Positions 1-8,672 of a stretch of 22,343 nucleotides of DNA are shown here, piece after piece (position 1 is the stretch's first letter; the number at the start of each line of letters is the position of its first letter). The DNA comes from Thermoplasmata archaeon (lineage in GTDB: Archaea; Thermoplasmatota; Thermoplasmata; Thermoplasmatales; Thermoplasmataceae). The notes beneath the pieces were generated by a model that ran no database searches, was not told the DNA's origin, and saw only the letters and a list, made by a program, of their open reading frames with translations. The DNA lies in assembly GCA_021811635.1 (NCBI GenBank), contig JAJZNS010000052.1, positions 1-22,343 of the forward strand, given 5' to 3'. The position numbers and the translations under genes are program-made.

Positions 1-46
1 CTGCCGCCAGTATAAACATCGAAATATACAGTTCAAGAAGAAGCAT
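1..46 (-). CDS. nuoM: NADH dehydrogenase-like complex subunit M (NuoM), N-terminal fragment
   Basis: Only the first 15 codons are in the window (MLLLELYISMFILAA); the gene continues past the left edge. The ATG lies 3 bases after the nuoL stop, and a GGTGA ribosome-binding motif overlaps the end of nuoL 8 bases upstream. The hydrophobic start suits an antiporter-like membrane subunit, and nuoM follows nuoL in almost all complex I clusters. The identification rests on position and hydrophobicity, not on a diagnostic motif. Confidence 0.75.
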   Translation of the reverse strand, partial: MLLLELYISMFILAA

Positions 47-49
47 CGC

Positions 50-1930
50 TCAAATCACCCCCAGTACAATTGCCAGGATTAATACCACTGCGGAAGTGAG
101 GATGATCAGGGTGAAGTAGCTTTCAAGCACACCGCTCTGGAGCTTTCTCAGAAAAGTACCAAAATCTAGTGTTTTCCGGCCCAGTTTTTCCACACCTGCG
201 TTGTATCTTTCCTCTGCGGAGGAGAATGCGCTTGAAAGTGGGAGGATTGCCCTTTCCGCAATGACATTGGTATATAGCTTGTCCATGTAGAATTTGTTCT
301 TCAGCACCCTATACGCCCTGGATCTGTGCAGGTCCAGGTGTTTCCATCTCTCTCCAGCATAGAGGAGGTATGTTATCAGGATTGCAATTAGCGCGAGAGT
401 TATTGGAAGGTATTCTATACCCAACGGCACGGAAATGGAATACGATCCGCCAAGATAGTTGAGGAAATCAGCCTGAAACAGACCGTAACCTGCCGAAAGA
501 GCGGCCAGAACCATCAACGGTGCGAGACTGATCAGCGGCGGATCTTTTGCATGGCTTGCAAGATCGGATCTTGGTTTGCCAAGTGCCACCAGGAAGAACA
601 TCCTGAATGTGTAGGCCGCAGTAAGGAATGATCCTATAGTCAGGAACAGCCATGGAAGGGATTGGTACCACTCGCCGGATGTTGTCATATAGAGATACGA
701 GGCCGAGATTATACTGTCCTTGGAAAAATATCCGGCTGTCGGGAATATTGCGGCAAGCGTCAGTGCACCCACAAACATGAGGGAGACGGTCACGGGCATC
801 CTCTTCCAGAGCCCCCCCATTTTTCTCACATCCCGGAGGTCCATCAGCGTCAGTATGATTGCCCCGGCAGCCATGAACAGCATTGCCTTGAAAAATGCGT
901 GCACAAACAGGTGATACATTGCAAAACCGACTGCACTCCCCTGTATCACGGAATAAAAACCAAGGGCAGACATCATGTATCCAAGCTGGCTGATGGTCGA
1001 GTACGCGAGAATGCGTTTTATGTCGTTTACAACCAGTCCCAGAAGTCCGGCGAATAATGCGGTGAAGGATCCAATTATTGCCAGAACGTAAAGGGTCTCG
1101 GTCCCAGAAACGTAATACAGCGGATAAAGCCTTGCTATCAGGTATATTCCGGCAGTGACCATTGTTGCCGCGTGGATCAGCGCGGAAACGGTAGTCGGGC
1201 CCTCCATGGCATCTGGTATCCAGACGTGCAGTGGGAACTGCGATGATTTCCCTATAGCCCCTCCAAGGAACAGGAACAGGACAATGTAAAGGTTAGTCTG
1301 CCCAATTGCAGCCATCACCTCCGGCGCGTGAGTAACAAGAAACTGTATGTTCAGGGGGTTCGGGAAATAGGACACCAGCGTGGAGTACAAAATCGCCAGG
1401 CCAATAATGAAGGCCATGTCCCCGACACGGGTAACAATAAATGCTTTCTTGGCGGCAGATGCCGCGTTCGGCTTGAAGAACCAGAACCCTATCAGCAGGT
1501 ACGAGCAAAGGCCGACTATCTCCCAGAACAGGAAGAATTCAAGCAGGTTCGATGAGAGCACAAGCCCGAGCATCCCGGCTGTAAAGAGAGATGTCTCGGC
1601 AAAATAGACATGCCTGTTTGGGTCCTTTCCCATATAATAGATGGCAAACAGATGTATCATCAGGGAAACGAATGAAACCATCAGCGCCATTGAAATCGAA
1701 AGGGGATCTACGTATACCCCGTAACTGAAGGAGTAGAACCAGCTGATGGAGGATTCCACCGGCGAGGTGTATCCCAGATACAGGGCAAATGAAAGGGCGA
1801 ATGAGATCGCTATCGAGGCGGACGCAACAATACCTGAAAGATTCCGGCGTACATGCCCTGCAAAGTAGCTTACGGGAAATCCTATCAGCGGCGTTAGAAA
1901 TACAAACCATGCGATGATCGAGATGTCCAT
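50..1930 (-). CDS. nuoL: Complex I antiporter-like proton-pumping subunit L (NuoL)
   Basis: A 626-residue polytopic membrane protein, close to the usual NuoL length (about 610). It is the distal proton-translocating subunit of the membrane arm. The family core is visible around residues 225-270 (GKSSQFPLHVWIPDAMEGPT, then SALIHAATMVTAGIYL), and HAFFKAMLFMAAGAI carries the conserved mid-membrane Lys region. After about residue 545 there is an amphipathic stretch (DKLYTNVIAERAILPLS) followed by a last membrane helix, matching the long lateral helix that distinguishes NuoL from NuoM and NuoN. It starts 1 base after the nuoK stop and is followed 3 bases later by nuoM, so it belongs to the nuo operon. 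Confidence 0.96.
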   Translation of the reverse strand: MDISIIAWFVFLTPLIGFPVSYFAGHVRRNLSGIVASASIAISFALSFALYLGYTSPVESSISWFYSFSYGVYVDPLSISMALMVSFVSLMIHLFAIYYMGKDPNRHVYFAETSLFTAGMLGLVLSSNLLEFFLFWEIVGLCSYLLIGFWFFKPNAASAAKKAFIVTRVGDMAFIIGLAILYSTLVSYFPNPLNIQFLVTHAPEVMAAIGQTNLYIVLFLFLGGAIGKSSQFPLHVWIPDAMEGPTTVSALIHAATMVTAGIYLIARLYPLYYVSGTETLYVLAIIGSFTALFAGLLGLVVNDIKRILAYSTISQLGYMMSALGFYSVIQGSAVGFAMYHLFVHAFFKAMLFMAAGAIILTLMDLRDVRKMGGLWKRMPVTVSLMFVGALTLAAIFPTAGYFSKDSIISASYLYMTTSGEWYQSLPWLFLTIGSFLTAAYTFRMFFLVALGKPRSDLASHAKDPPLISLAPLMVLAALSAGYGLFQADFLNYLGGSYSISVPLGIEYLPITLALIAILITYLLYAGERWKHLDLHRSRAYRVLKNKFYMDKLYTNVIAERAILPLSSAFSSAEERYNAGVEKLGRKTLDFGTFLRKLQSGVLESYFTLIILTSAVVLILAIVLGVI

Positions 1931-1931
1931 T

Positions 1932-2228
1932 TTAGTCCCTCATTTCCCTAAGAGTCTGCAGGCTGATCTTCCCGAATTTTCTGTACACCGCGACCATCAG
2001 GCTCAATCCCACGACTGACTCAACCACGCTCACCGCTATGACAAAGACCGCAAGGATCAATGGCTCGGAAGAATACTGTCCCATCGCCACCAGGTTTATC
2101 AGGGCTGAGTTCAGCAAAACCTCAATCGAGATTAGAGTCTTTATTCCACCGGCGGAGGTCATAACACCGTAGAGGCCTATGGTGAAGGTGAGGAGCGAAA
2201 GCATCTGTATGAAGTAAAGTTCCATCAC
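1932..2228 (-). CDS. nuoK: Complex I membrane subunit K (NuoK)
   Basis: A 98-residue protein with three membrane helices, the standard size of NuoK (MrpC-like). The two buried glutamates needed for proton transfer are present: Glu36 in LISIEVLLNSALINLVA and Glu70 in AVSVVESVVGLSLMVAVYR. The start overlaps the nuoJ2 stop by 4 bases, and nuoL begins 1 base after its stop, so it is translationally coupled within the operon. Confidence 0.95.
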   Translation of the reverse strand: MMELYFIQMLSLLTFTIGLYGVMTSAGGIKTLISIEVLLNSALINLVAMGQYSSEPLILAVFVIAVSVVESVVGLSLMVAVYRKFGKISLQTLREMRD

Positions 2229-2443
2229 TCTTCCCTCCCTGTAATGTAAAGCATCCCAATAATCCCCCCTACAAGGATAAGTGAAACAAGCTCGAATGGA
2301 ACTACGTACGTTGAGAACAGTAAGCTGCTGATGCCGCCGAGGCTCTCATTATAATAGCTGAAGCTGCCTGGTATGGATACCACCTCAATGGCAAAAGCGA
2401 TGAAAAAGAGCACGCTGGCAAGCAAGGGAAGTGCCCTGTTCAT
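2225..2443 (-). CDS. nuoJ2: Complex I subunit J, C-terminal half (NuoJ2)
   Basis: A 72-residue protein with two predicted membrane helices (about residues 6-24 and 46-68) and the end GGIIGMLYITGREE. It corresponds to the C-terminal half of the single NuoJ of bacteria, after the break between helices 3 and 4. It overlaps nuoJ1 by 4 bases upstream and nuoK by 4 bases downstream. Separate J1/J2 genes are known in some archaeal nuo clusters, so this is probably a stable split and not a frameshift: both halves have clean starts and stops. Confidence 0.88.
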   Translation of the reverse strand: MNRALPLLASVLFFIAFAIEVVSIPGSFSYYNESLGGISSLLFSTYVVPFELVSLILVGGIIGMLYITGREE

Positions 2444-2685
2444 GCGTCTTCACCCCCCGTGATCATGAGGCTGAATACCAGCATCGATACAATGGCACCA
2501 ACATACACGAGAAGTTCGACTGATCCTATGAATGATGCGCCCAGGAAAAAGAATATCGATGCCACCGCGATCATGAAGAACATGAGCCACACTGCGCTGT
2601 GGACTAAGTTCCTTTCAGTCACGGCTTTCGCTGAGGCAATAACTATGATCGCAGCAAAAATTAGGAAAAACACCGTATATATCAT
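2440..2685 (-). CDS. nuoJ1: Complex I subunit J, N-terminal half (NuoJ1)
   Basis: An 81-residue protein with three membrane helices. The third contains LLVYVGAIVSMLVFSLMI, the NuoJ signature around the conserved Tyr of helix 3, whose pi-bulge is thought to link quinone reduction to proton pumping. The remaining NuoJ helices are in the next gene. Its start overlaps the nuoI stop by 4 bases. Confidence 0.92.
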   Translation of the reverse strand: MIYTVFFLIFAAIIVIASAKAVTERNLVHSAVWLMFFMIAVASIFFFLGASFIGSVELLVYVGAIVSMLVFSLMITGGEDA

Positions 2686-3113
2686 TTGACGACCTCATCC
2701 TCCGGTTTGGAGAGTTCCTCCGGCGAATAGAGAAAGCTGTTCTTTGTCCTGGATGTCTCGAAGACATGGGTAAGGTAGATCGCATCGGTAGGGCAAATCT
2801 CCTCACAGTTCCTGCACACTGTGCATGTACCGAAGTTGACGTCGGGGTAAATCATCCTCTTGTTCCTCGGGTTTTCCCTCTTCACGGTTTCCATTTTAAT
2901 GGATTTATTGGGGCATACCTGTTCACAAAGGGTGCACCCCACGCAGTCATCGAGTTTCAGGAAAATGCGGAACCTGAACCTATCCGGAGTGTACTCCTTT
3001 TCTTCCGGATACTGAACCGTAACCGGTTTCATGAGTGAATGCTTGAAGACGGTCATTATTCCTTCCAGGGACCCCACAAGAGGGATCTTTCTGCCAGGTT
3101 CTTTAACTTCCAT
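2682..3113 (-). CDS. nuoI: Complex I 8Fe ferredoxin-like subunit I (NuoI)
   Basis: 143 residues with two complete CxxCxxCxxxCP motifs: Cys57/60/63/67 and Cys97/100/103/107. These bind the two [4Fe-4S] clusters (N6a and N6b) that pass electrons towards NuoB. In clusters lacking NuoE/F/G, as here, NuoI is the likely entry point for electrons from an external carrier such as ferredoxin; that is inference. It begins 1 base after nuoH and overlaps nuoJ1 by 4 bases. Confidence 0.96.
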   Translation of the reverse strand: MEVKEPGRKIPLVGSLEGIMTVFKHSLMKPVTVQYPEEKEYTPDRFRFRIFLKLDDCVGCTLCEQVCPNKSIKMETVKRENPRNKRMIYPDVNFGTCTVCRNCEEICPTDAIYLTHVFETSRTKNSFLYSPEELSKPEDEVVK

Positions 3114-3114
3114 T

Positions 3115-4155
3115 TTACCACCCCAGGTAAAGAGTCAGGAACCCGGCAAGTATCAGGTTTATCACCGAAATGGGAAACAGATACTTCCACCCCAGGTTCA
3201 CGAACTTGTCAATTCTGATTCTCGGCATAGTCAGCCAGACCGTAAAGGATATCACGATAACCACTACAGCCTTGATCAGCAGATAAATGAGCCCGAGATT
3301 CCACTGGTATGGGCCGTTGTATCCGCCGAGGTAAAAAAGGGACACTATGAATGATCCCAGGAGTATAGTGCCAAACATCCCGACGTAGAAAAGGCCGAAG
3401 CGCATACCGCTGTATTCCGTAGAATATCCGGAAACCAGCTCGCTTTCACTTTCCCCCATGTCAAAAGGTGAATAGGAAGCCCTCGCAATCATCCCGATAT
3501 AGAAGACAAACAATCCAAGCGGCTGAAGGATTCCGTACGGGAGGATTTCGCTGCTGACAACGCTGGCAATGTTGAGGCTTTCCGGCGTTCTGGCAGACGC
3601 CATCACCACAATAGCCAGGACTGAAATCATCATCGGGACTTCAAATGAGATATCCTTCGCCACCGACCTCAGGGCCCCGGTCAGAGAGTACTTGTTGTGC
3701 GAACTTATTCCTGCCAGTAGCTCACCGATTGGCATGATGGCAAGAACTGCGAAAAGTAGTATGATGCCTACGCCTGAATTTGAAATAAATACATCCCCAA
3801 CCCAGAAAAAGCTGCCATAAGGGAGCAGGGAGAACGCTATCATCAATCCGGTGAAGACAAGGATCGGAGCTACCTTGTATGGGAGATCATCCCTCAGCCT
3901 GGGTAGTATGGATTCTTTTCCCATCAGTTTGAGGGCGTCCGCAATAAGCTGCAGGGTGCCATACTTTCCCACCCTGTTCGGCCCTATTCTGAGCTGTACC
4001 CTTGCCATGTACTTCCTGAAAAAGTAAATGGTCAGAATAATTGCAACAGCCGCAACGAGGAGGAGTATGATGCTGTCTATAAGATAGGTTATGAAGGTTG
4101 AGGCATAGTAACCCAGAATACTGAATATAGAATAGGTTCTAGATAGCAGGCTCAT
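3115..4155 (-). CDS. nuoH: Complex I subunit H, quinone-chamber membrane subunit (NuoH)
   Basis: 346 residues with about eight membrane helices, which anchor the peripheral arm and form part of the quinone cavity. Family motifs are clear: RIGPNRVGKYGTLQLIADAL with KLMGKE near residues 55-80, a Glu-containing segment SFEVPMMISVL, and the charged loop GESESELVSGYSTEYSGMRF near residue 235. The length is slightly above bacterial NuoH (about 325), with the extra at the N-terminus. It overlaps nuoD by 4 bases. Confidence 0.97.
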   Translation of the reverse strand: MSLLSRTYSIFSILGYYASTFITYLIDSIILLLVAAVAIILTIYFFRKYMARVQLRIGPNRVGKYGTLQLIADALKLMGKESILPRLRDDLPYKVAPILVFTGLMIAFSLLPYGSFFWVGDVFISNSGVGIILLFAVLAIMPIGELLAGISSHNKYSLTGALRSVAKDISFEVPMMISVLAIVVMASARTPESLNIASVVSSEILPYGILQPLGLFVFYIGMIARASYSPFDMGESESELVSGYSTEYSGMRFGLFYVGMFGTILLGSFIVSLFYLGGYNGPYQWNLGLIYLLIKAVVVIVISFTVWLTMPRIRIDKFVNLGWKYLFPISVINLILAGFLTLYLGW

Positions 4156-5264
4156 CTGTCAATCTCCCCGAATACAAGATCGGTAGTTCCCAGTATGGAT
4201 ACCAGATCAGCGATCATGACGTTCCTTCCCAGTTCCCTCATTACGGACAGATTCCTCAAGCTGGGGCTGCGCACCCTGACCCTGTAGGGTTTTACTCCGC
4301 CATCTCCGACTATGTATACGCCAAACTCCCCCTTCGAGGATTCTGTTCTGGCGTAAACCTCCCCGTCCCCTCTGAGCCTGATCATCATTGATTTCTTTGC
4401 CTTGGGGTTGAAAAAAGGTCCTTCCGGAAGCTTCTTTATCGACTGTGAGATTATTTTGATTGACTGCCTTATCTCCTCAATCCTTACCAGGTATCTGGCA
4501 AGATTATCACCCTTTGTGGATGTGGGAATTTCAAAGTTGACCTTAGAATATGCAAGATAGGGCTCGGCCTTCCTGACGTCGTACTCAACACCGCTTGCCC
4601 TCAGCATGTGCCCCGTAACGCCATATTCTATGGCTACGTTCTTATCTAGAACGCCAATTCCCTTGTTTCTGGATATGAAAATGTCGTTCTTTATGAAGAG
4701 GCTGTTAATCTCTTCCACTTTTTTCGGCGCATCCTGAACAAACTTTTCGACTTCGTCTGTTATCTTTTCATTGAAGTCCTGGTACACCCCCCCAATGCTG
4801 CAGTAATTTGTAAGCAACCTGCTGCCACTGGCCTCCACAAAAATTGTCAGGATTGATTCCCTGAGATCAAAGCAGTAAAAGAAAGGAGTCAGCATTCCTA
4901 GTTCGAGGCCGAAGGCGGCAAGCCAGATCAGGTGGGAAGCTATCCTGCTCAGTTCGGCCATTATTGTCCTTATCCAAACTGCCCTTTCCGGTGGAAACAC
5001 TCCAAGGAGTTTTTCCGCGGCCTCAAGATAGCCCACTTCCATTCCGGGGGCACCCACGTAATCCATGCGGTCAAAATAGATGATGTTGTCACAGAAGAAG
5101 GTGTTCTCGCAAAGTTTCTCAGCGTTCCTGTGAAGGTAGCCTATGACCGGCTCCACTTCGCGCACCATCTCGCCTTCCACCCTGGCTTTTAGCCTCAGCA
5201 CCCCATGTGTGGAAGGGTGGTGTGGCCCGATGTTAAGCTCAACCCAGTCAGACATGGCTACCAT
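4152..5264 (-). CDS. nuoD: Complex I 49-kDa-type subunit D (NuoD)
   Basis: 370 residues, homologous to the large subunit of [NiFe] hydrogenases. NuoD forms the quinone site with NuoB and NuoH. The N-terminal NIGPHHPSTHGVLR contains the conserved quinone-site His, and the C-terminus ADLVSILGTTDLVFGEIDR is typical. The Cys ligands of hydrogenases are absent, as in all complex I. The first ATG overlaps nuoC by 7 bases; a second in-frame ATG (Met4, 5255, MSDWVELNIG) sits 2 bases after the nuoC stop with GGATGG upstream and is an equally likely start. Confidence 0.97.
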   Translation of the reverse strand: MVAMSDWVELNIGPHHPSTHGVLRLKARVEGEMVREVEPVIGYLHRNAEKLCENTFFCDNIIYFDRMDYVGAPGMEVGYLEAAEKLLGVFPPERAVWIRTIMAELSRIASHLIWLAAFGLELGMLTPFFYCFDLRESILTIFVEASGSRLLTNYCSIGGVYQDFNEKITDEVEKFVQDAPKKVEEINSLFIKNDIFISRNKGIGVLDKNVAIEYGVTGHMLRASGVEYDVRKAEPYLAYSKVNFEIPTSTKGDNLARYLVRIEEIRQSIKIISQSIKKLPEGPFFNPKAKKSMMIRLRGDGEVYARTESSKGEFGVYIVGDGGVKPYRVRVRSPSLRNLSVMRELGRNVMIADLVSILGTTDLVFGEIDR

Positions 5265-5725
5265 CCGTCTCCGGGATCGAAGGTGGCGTAATCCTCGCCC
5301 TCTTCATCCACGTTTATGTACTGCACATTTTTCAGATCATAATCCTTCCTGAGTGGGTGCCCCACCCAGTTCTCAGGAAGAAACAGCCTCTTCAGGTTGG
5401 GATGGCCGATAAACCTTATTCCTACAAGATCGTATTCCTCCCTTTCTTCCCAATCCGCGCTTTTCCAGAGGGAAGTCACGCTCGGCACTTCGCTGTTGTA
5501 AGTTACTGTCTTAACGGAAATGTACTCATTCCTCTCAAAGGAATGAAGGTGGTATACCACCTCTATGAAATCCTTCCTGTCGACCCCTGTGATAAGCGAG
5601 AGGTGTATGTATCCTTCAGACTTGAGCTTTGAAAGCGTGCTGACCAGGTCCTCCTTCCTGACCTTAATAATCCTCCTTCCGTCCTTTCCTCTTTCCTCAC
5701 CCGGCTGAAACTCCATCATAGTCAC
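5258..5725 (-). CDS. nuoC: Complex I 30-kDa-type subunit C (NuoC)
   Basis: A 155-residue soluble subunit of the peripheral arm. The family signature lies near residues 110-130: [25 protein letters not shown], preceded by [20 protein letters not shown]. The N-terminal region is short compared with bacterial NuoC. NuoC and NuoD are separate here, unlike the NuoCD fusion of E. coli. It starts inside the nuoB stop region with a 4-base overlap. Confidence 0.96.
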   Translation of the reverse strand: MTMMEFQPGEERGKDGRRIIKVRKEDLVSTLSKLKSEGYIHLSLITGVDRKDFIEVVYHLHSFERNEYISVKTVTYNSEVPSVTSLWKSADWEEREEYDLVGIRFIGHPNLKRLFLPENWVGHPLRKDYDLKNVQYINVDEEGEDYATFDPGDGW

Positions 5726-6195
5726 CTGGTTGCCTCTCCCCTGATCTTCTTCTGCAGGGTCATTATTCCATAGGTCAGTGCTTCCGGTGTCGGAGGGCAG
5801 CCGGGCACATATACGTCAACCGGGACGACCCTGTCGACCCCAAGCACTACTGAATAGCCTTCCACATAAGGGCCACCCTGTATTACGCAAACCCCCATTG
5901 CGATCACATATTTCGGGTAGGGCATTTCATCATAGAGCCTCTTTACCCTTGGAGCCATCTTTTTGGTTACCGTGCCGGAAACGATCATGAGGTCGCTTTG
6001 CCTAGGGGAATTCCTGAAAATCTCGCTGCCGAACCTTGAGATATCAACTTTCGAAGCCTGTATGGCCATCATTTCAATGGCGCAGCAGGCCAGGCCGAAA
6101 GTCAGGGGCCAAAGGGAATTGCTCCTGCCCCACTCGAGTGCCTTTTCGAGAGTGGTGGTCAGTATTCCTGGATCCCCGGTCTTCATCTCATCCAC
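5722..6195 (-). CDS. nuoB: Complex I PSST-type subunit B, carries cluster N2 (NuoB)
   Basis: 157 residues, the usual size. The four ligands of the terminal [4Fe-4S] cluster N2 are present: the adjacent Cys37-Cys38 in [10 protein letters not shown], Cys103 in GVCVIQGG, and Cys133 in [10 protein letters not shown]. Cluster N2 reduces quinone at the NuoD interface. The start overlaps nuoA by 13 bases; a second ATG (Met4, 6186) would reduce the overlap to 4 bases, more typical of this operon. Confidence 0.97.
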   Translation of the reverse strand: MDEMKTGDPGILTTTLEKALEWGRSNSLWPLTFGLACCAIEMMAIQASKVDISRFGSEIFRNSPRQSDLMIVSGTVTKKMAPRVKRLYDEMPYPKYVIAMGVCVIQGGPYVEGYSVVLGVDRVVPVDVYVPGCPPTPEALTYGIMTLQKKIRGEATR

Positions 6196-6620
6196 TCCAT
6201 GTATTTTTCCTTAAACGCATAATAGACTACGAATACTGGCATTGCCAGGAATATCATCGTTTCTGCGAATGGTATGAATCCCAGTGCCTTGAAATTGAAG
6301 GCCCATGGAAAGAGAAGTATCATATCGATGTCAAAGAGAATAAAAAGCAAAAGGACTACATAATATTGAATGCTTATGAAATTCCCCTTGTACCCCCTGG
6401 AGACTTCCCCAGACTCGTATGGGTCGAGATAGGCACTGTCCCTCACTGGCGGGGCGCCCTCGTTCGCTAGCCTGGACATCACGTCGTTGAGCTTTAGCGA
6501 AATGTGCTTTCTCTTGTCATATCTTGCCTCTCCAATGGAGGGCAGGATTGAGAAAAGCGCAACCATAGCCAGGATAAGGATAACCAGGACGAATCCCACA
6601 GCTATGTAATCCGAGAGCAT
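6183..6620 (-). CDS. nuoA: Complex I small membrane subunit A (NuoA)
   Basis: 145 residues with three membrane helices (about 4-28, 84-108 and 116-136) and a hydrophilic loop after helix 1, as in the family. The signature FDxExxxLFPWA appears as [13 protein letters not shown], so the usual Glu is Asp99. It is the first gene of the nuo operon. A TATA-like element centred 26 bases before the ATG makes a leaderless transcript likely. Confidence 0.95.
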   Translation of the reverse strand: MLSDYIAVGFVLVILILAMVALFSILPSIGEARYDKRKHISLKLNDVMSRLANEGAPPVRDSAYLDPYESGEVSRGYKGNFISIQYYVVLLLFILFDIDMILLFPWAFNFKALGFIPFAETMIFLAMPVFVVYYAFKEKYMEWMR

Positions 6621-6642
6621 TTCGGTTCTGGATTTCTAGACA

Positions 6643-6650
6643 ATATTTAA
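6643..6650 (-). promoter_or_regulatory. Probable TATA box of the nuo operon
   Basis: On the minus strand the element reads TTAAATAT, centred about 26 bases upstream of the nuoA ATG at 6620. In archaea the start of transcription lies about 25 bases downstream of the TATA centre, which puts it at the ATG itself. No Shine-Dalgarno sequence precedes nuoA, in keeping with a leaderless mRNA. Confidence 0.55.
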
Positions 6651-6839
6651 TGGTTTATCGGAGCTTTGATTTAGCCTGTCAGCGGTTAAACACGGGTTTA
6701 TAAAACTGCGCCCTAACAACGCTTCAATCGGTATTCCAAACATCCAGTTTTGACAATGATCTGCCGCATAATTAAAAATACGGAATTTAAATCTTTATGA
6801 TGAACGGCGGAGATTGTGATCCTGCTTGAAACCAGTTCC
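6651..6839. other. Intergenic region between gatE and nuoA, no gene seen
   Basis: This gap separates the end of the gat operon from the nuo promoter. I see no RNA gene or coding frame. On the minus strand just after gatE there is an AT-rich stretch with a run of five T (plus-strand aaaaa at 6775-6779) that could serve as a U-tract terminator for gatE. Confidence 0.35.
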
Positions 6840-8672
6840 TCAGGCACTTCCATCCCCGGATTTCTTTTCCTGGTCTTTCAGCCTGTCCAGCAATCTGCTC
6901 AGCACCTGGGCGTTAATGGGCCTTCCTGTTTCCTTTCTTATTCTGGCAATAATCTGGGACTGGCTCATACCGGGATCCAAGCGGGATAGTATTTGCTTGA
7001 GTTCCTCCTCGGATAGGGGGTATATGAGGGGCGATTTCTTCACCTCATCAAATGAAGCACCATGTGAGCACATTGCCAGCATAGCTTCCACGCTCTCCCT
7101 CTTCAATCCCTTCTCCTTTGCCAGGCGGAAGGTGCTTACTAAGTCCTTATAGGCGATCGCCCCCGAGGTCCTTTCAAGCTCCGGAATGGTCTGGAGGAGT
7201 ATCCTTGCCGTAAGCCTGGGATCGCCAATTATCGAGTTTAGCTCCAGGAACGACCCGGACTTGAATTCATTCACCAGTACCTCAGAATCCTGCCTTGAAA
7301 TGCCGTATTGCCTGGCAAGTCTATCCACGAGGCTTCTCATATCTTCCAGCGGCCCCATTGCTTCTGCGTTTTGAAATACTGGAACCAGGCCGATGAGTGG
7401 TATATCGGTTTCGGGATACATCCTTTCTCCTCCAGGCATTGGACGCAGGAAATGTGTGGCTCCATCTTCCGATACCGATCTTGTTTCGGAAAAGTCCAGA
7501 TCTGCGATTTTGGAAAGCCTGTTCTGTATTTCTTTTGACAGTACGTGGATCAGATCCGGCTGGGTCATCACGATCATGAAGGCATCCCCTTCACCCGGCC
7601 TGAGCAGAGCCCTGATCTTCTCAAGCTCATCCTTTTCAATGCCATATCCGGGCAGCTCGTCTGAATGAAGCAGCCCTTTTACGCCAAAGAGCTTCACCAG
7701 GTCTGCGATTTCCCTGCCTAGCCGGAATTCTCCCTTCTTCAGGAGTCCATCCATGCCCTTCAACAGGGAGCAGAAAGCGATTTTACCTGAACTGGCCTCG
7801 CCCAGTATGACCTTGGATTTAGTATTCCTGAAAATCTCAGAACACTCTATCAATTTTATATCATAGGCTTTTCCTGGATTTCTAGAGTTAAGTACTGACA
7901 CTGCCTGGGCAAGGGATGTCTGCCTGCCTATCTCACTCCTGATTCCATCACCTATAAGCGAGAGCTTGGAAACGCCCTTGATTTCAACTCTTCCGAATCC
8001 CAGTGAAATGTTCACGTCCTGCCGGATGGCCTCAGCGGATCGCTTAAAGTGACCTGCGCTTGCCACTATGAAGCTTATCATCCTGGCTGTTTCCACAGCA
8101 TGATCAGCATCCCTGATATCTGGCTCGGTAGCAATCTCTAGCAGAGGAATTCCAAGCCTGTCAAGCCCGAATACGGCCTTCCTGCCGTCTTCCGATATCC
8201 TACGGGCCGAGTCTTCCTCAAGGCAGATGGTCGATACCCTCACCGTTCCACTGGAAGTCGCTACGCTCCCGCCGGTGGCCACGAGAGAGGTCCTCTGGAA
8301 TCCTGAGGTGTTGGACCCGTCAACCACTATCTTCCTCATCACGCAAAGGTGATCAAAGACGTTGGATCCAAAAGCCCTGGCTACCCTCACAGCAGTGAGA
8401 AGTGCATCCTGGTTTATTTCATGCGGCGGGTCCTCATCAATCTCAACAAGGCATGAATTGTCAGAAACGTTGTAGTGGAATTCCCTGTCCCTTTCCTTCT
8501 CATAATAGGCAGCCCTGTCCGTTGTCCCCATTTCTCCGGAAACGAGGGAAAGCTTTCTGACGAATGTTGAGATTGACTCTTTTTCAGCCTCATTGCCGCA
8601 GCGGCAGAACAGCTTGCCGGTATCAAGCTGCATGTGTATTTCCAGCCCTATTTTAATCGGATTAGAGTTCAA
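6840..8672 (-). CDS. gatE: Glutamyl-tRNA(Gln) amidotransferase subunit E (GatE)
   Basis: 610 residues. GatE recognises Glu-tRNA(Gln), phosphorylates the glutamyl group and accepts ammonia from GatD to make Gln-tRNA(Gln) in archaea without GlnRS. The N-terminus IKIGLEIHMQLDTGKLFCRCGN is the GatB/GatE cradle with the start of its zinc-binding site. The family signature KIVVDGSNTSGFQRTSLVAT is near residues 112-131. An AspRS-like (GAD) insertion occupies roughly residues 275-400, ending near ATHFLRPMPGGERMYPETDIP, and distinguishes GatE from GatB. The C-terminal 120 residues form the YqeY-like tRNA-binding tail. The start overlaps the gatD stop by 4 bases (ATGA), so the two subunits are translationally coupled. 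Confidence 0.97.
   Translation of the reverse strand: MNSNPIKIGLEIHMQLDTGKLFCRCGNEAEKESISTFVRKLSLVSGEMGTTDRAAYYEKERDREFHYNVSDNSCLVEIDEDPPHEINQDALLTAVRVARAFGSNVFDHLCVMRKIVVDGSNTSGFQRTSLVATGGSVATSSGTVRVSTICLEEDSARRISEDGRKAVFGLDRLGIPLLEIATEPDIRDADHAVETARMISFIVASAGHFKRSAEAIRQDVNISLGFGRVEIKGVSKLSLIGDGIRSEIGRQTSLAQAVSVLNSRNPGKAYDIKLIECSEIFRNTKSKVILGEASSGKIAFCSLLKGMDGLLKKGEFRLGREIADLVKLFGVKGLLHSDELPGYGIEKDELEKIRALLRPGEGDAFMIVMTQPDLIHVLSKEIQNRLSKIADLDFSETRSVSEDGATHFLRPMPGGERMYPETDIPLIGLVPVFQNAEAMGPLEDMRSLVDRLARQYGISRQDSEVLVNEFKSGSFLELNSIIGDPRLTARILLQTIPELERTSGAIAYKDLVSTFRLAKEKGLKRESVEAMLAMCSHGASFDEVKKSPLIYPLSEEELKQILSRLDPGMSQSQIIARIRKETGRPINAQVLSRLLDRLKDQEKKSGDGSA

Noticed and set aside
662..1057. 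131-codon plus-strand open frame opposite nuoL
   Set aside because: It lies wholly antisense to a clear NuoL and its translation has no domain-like features.
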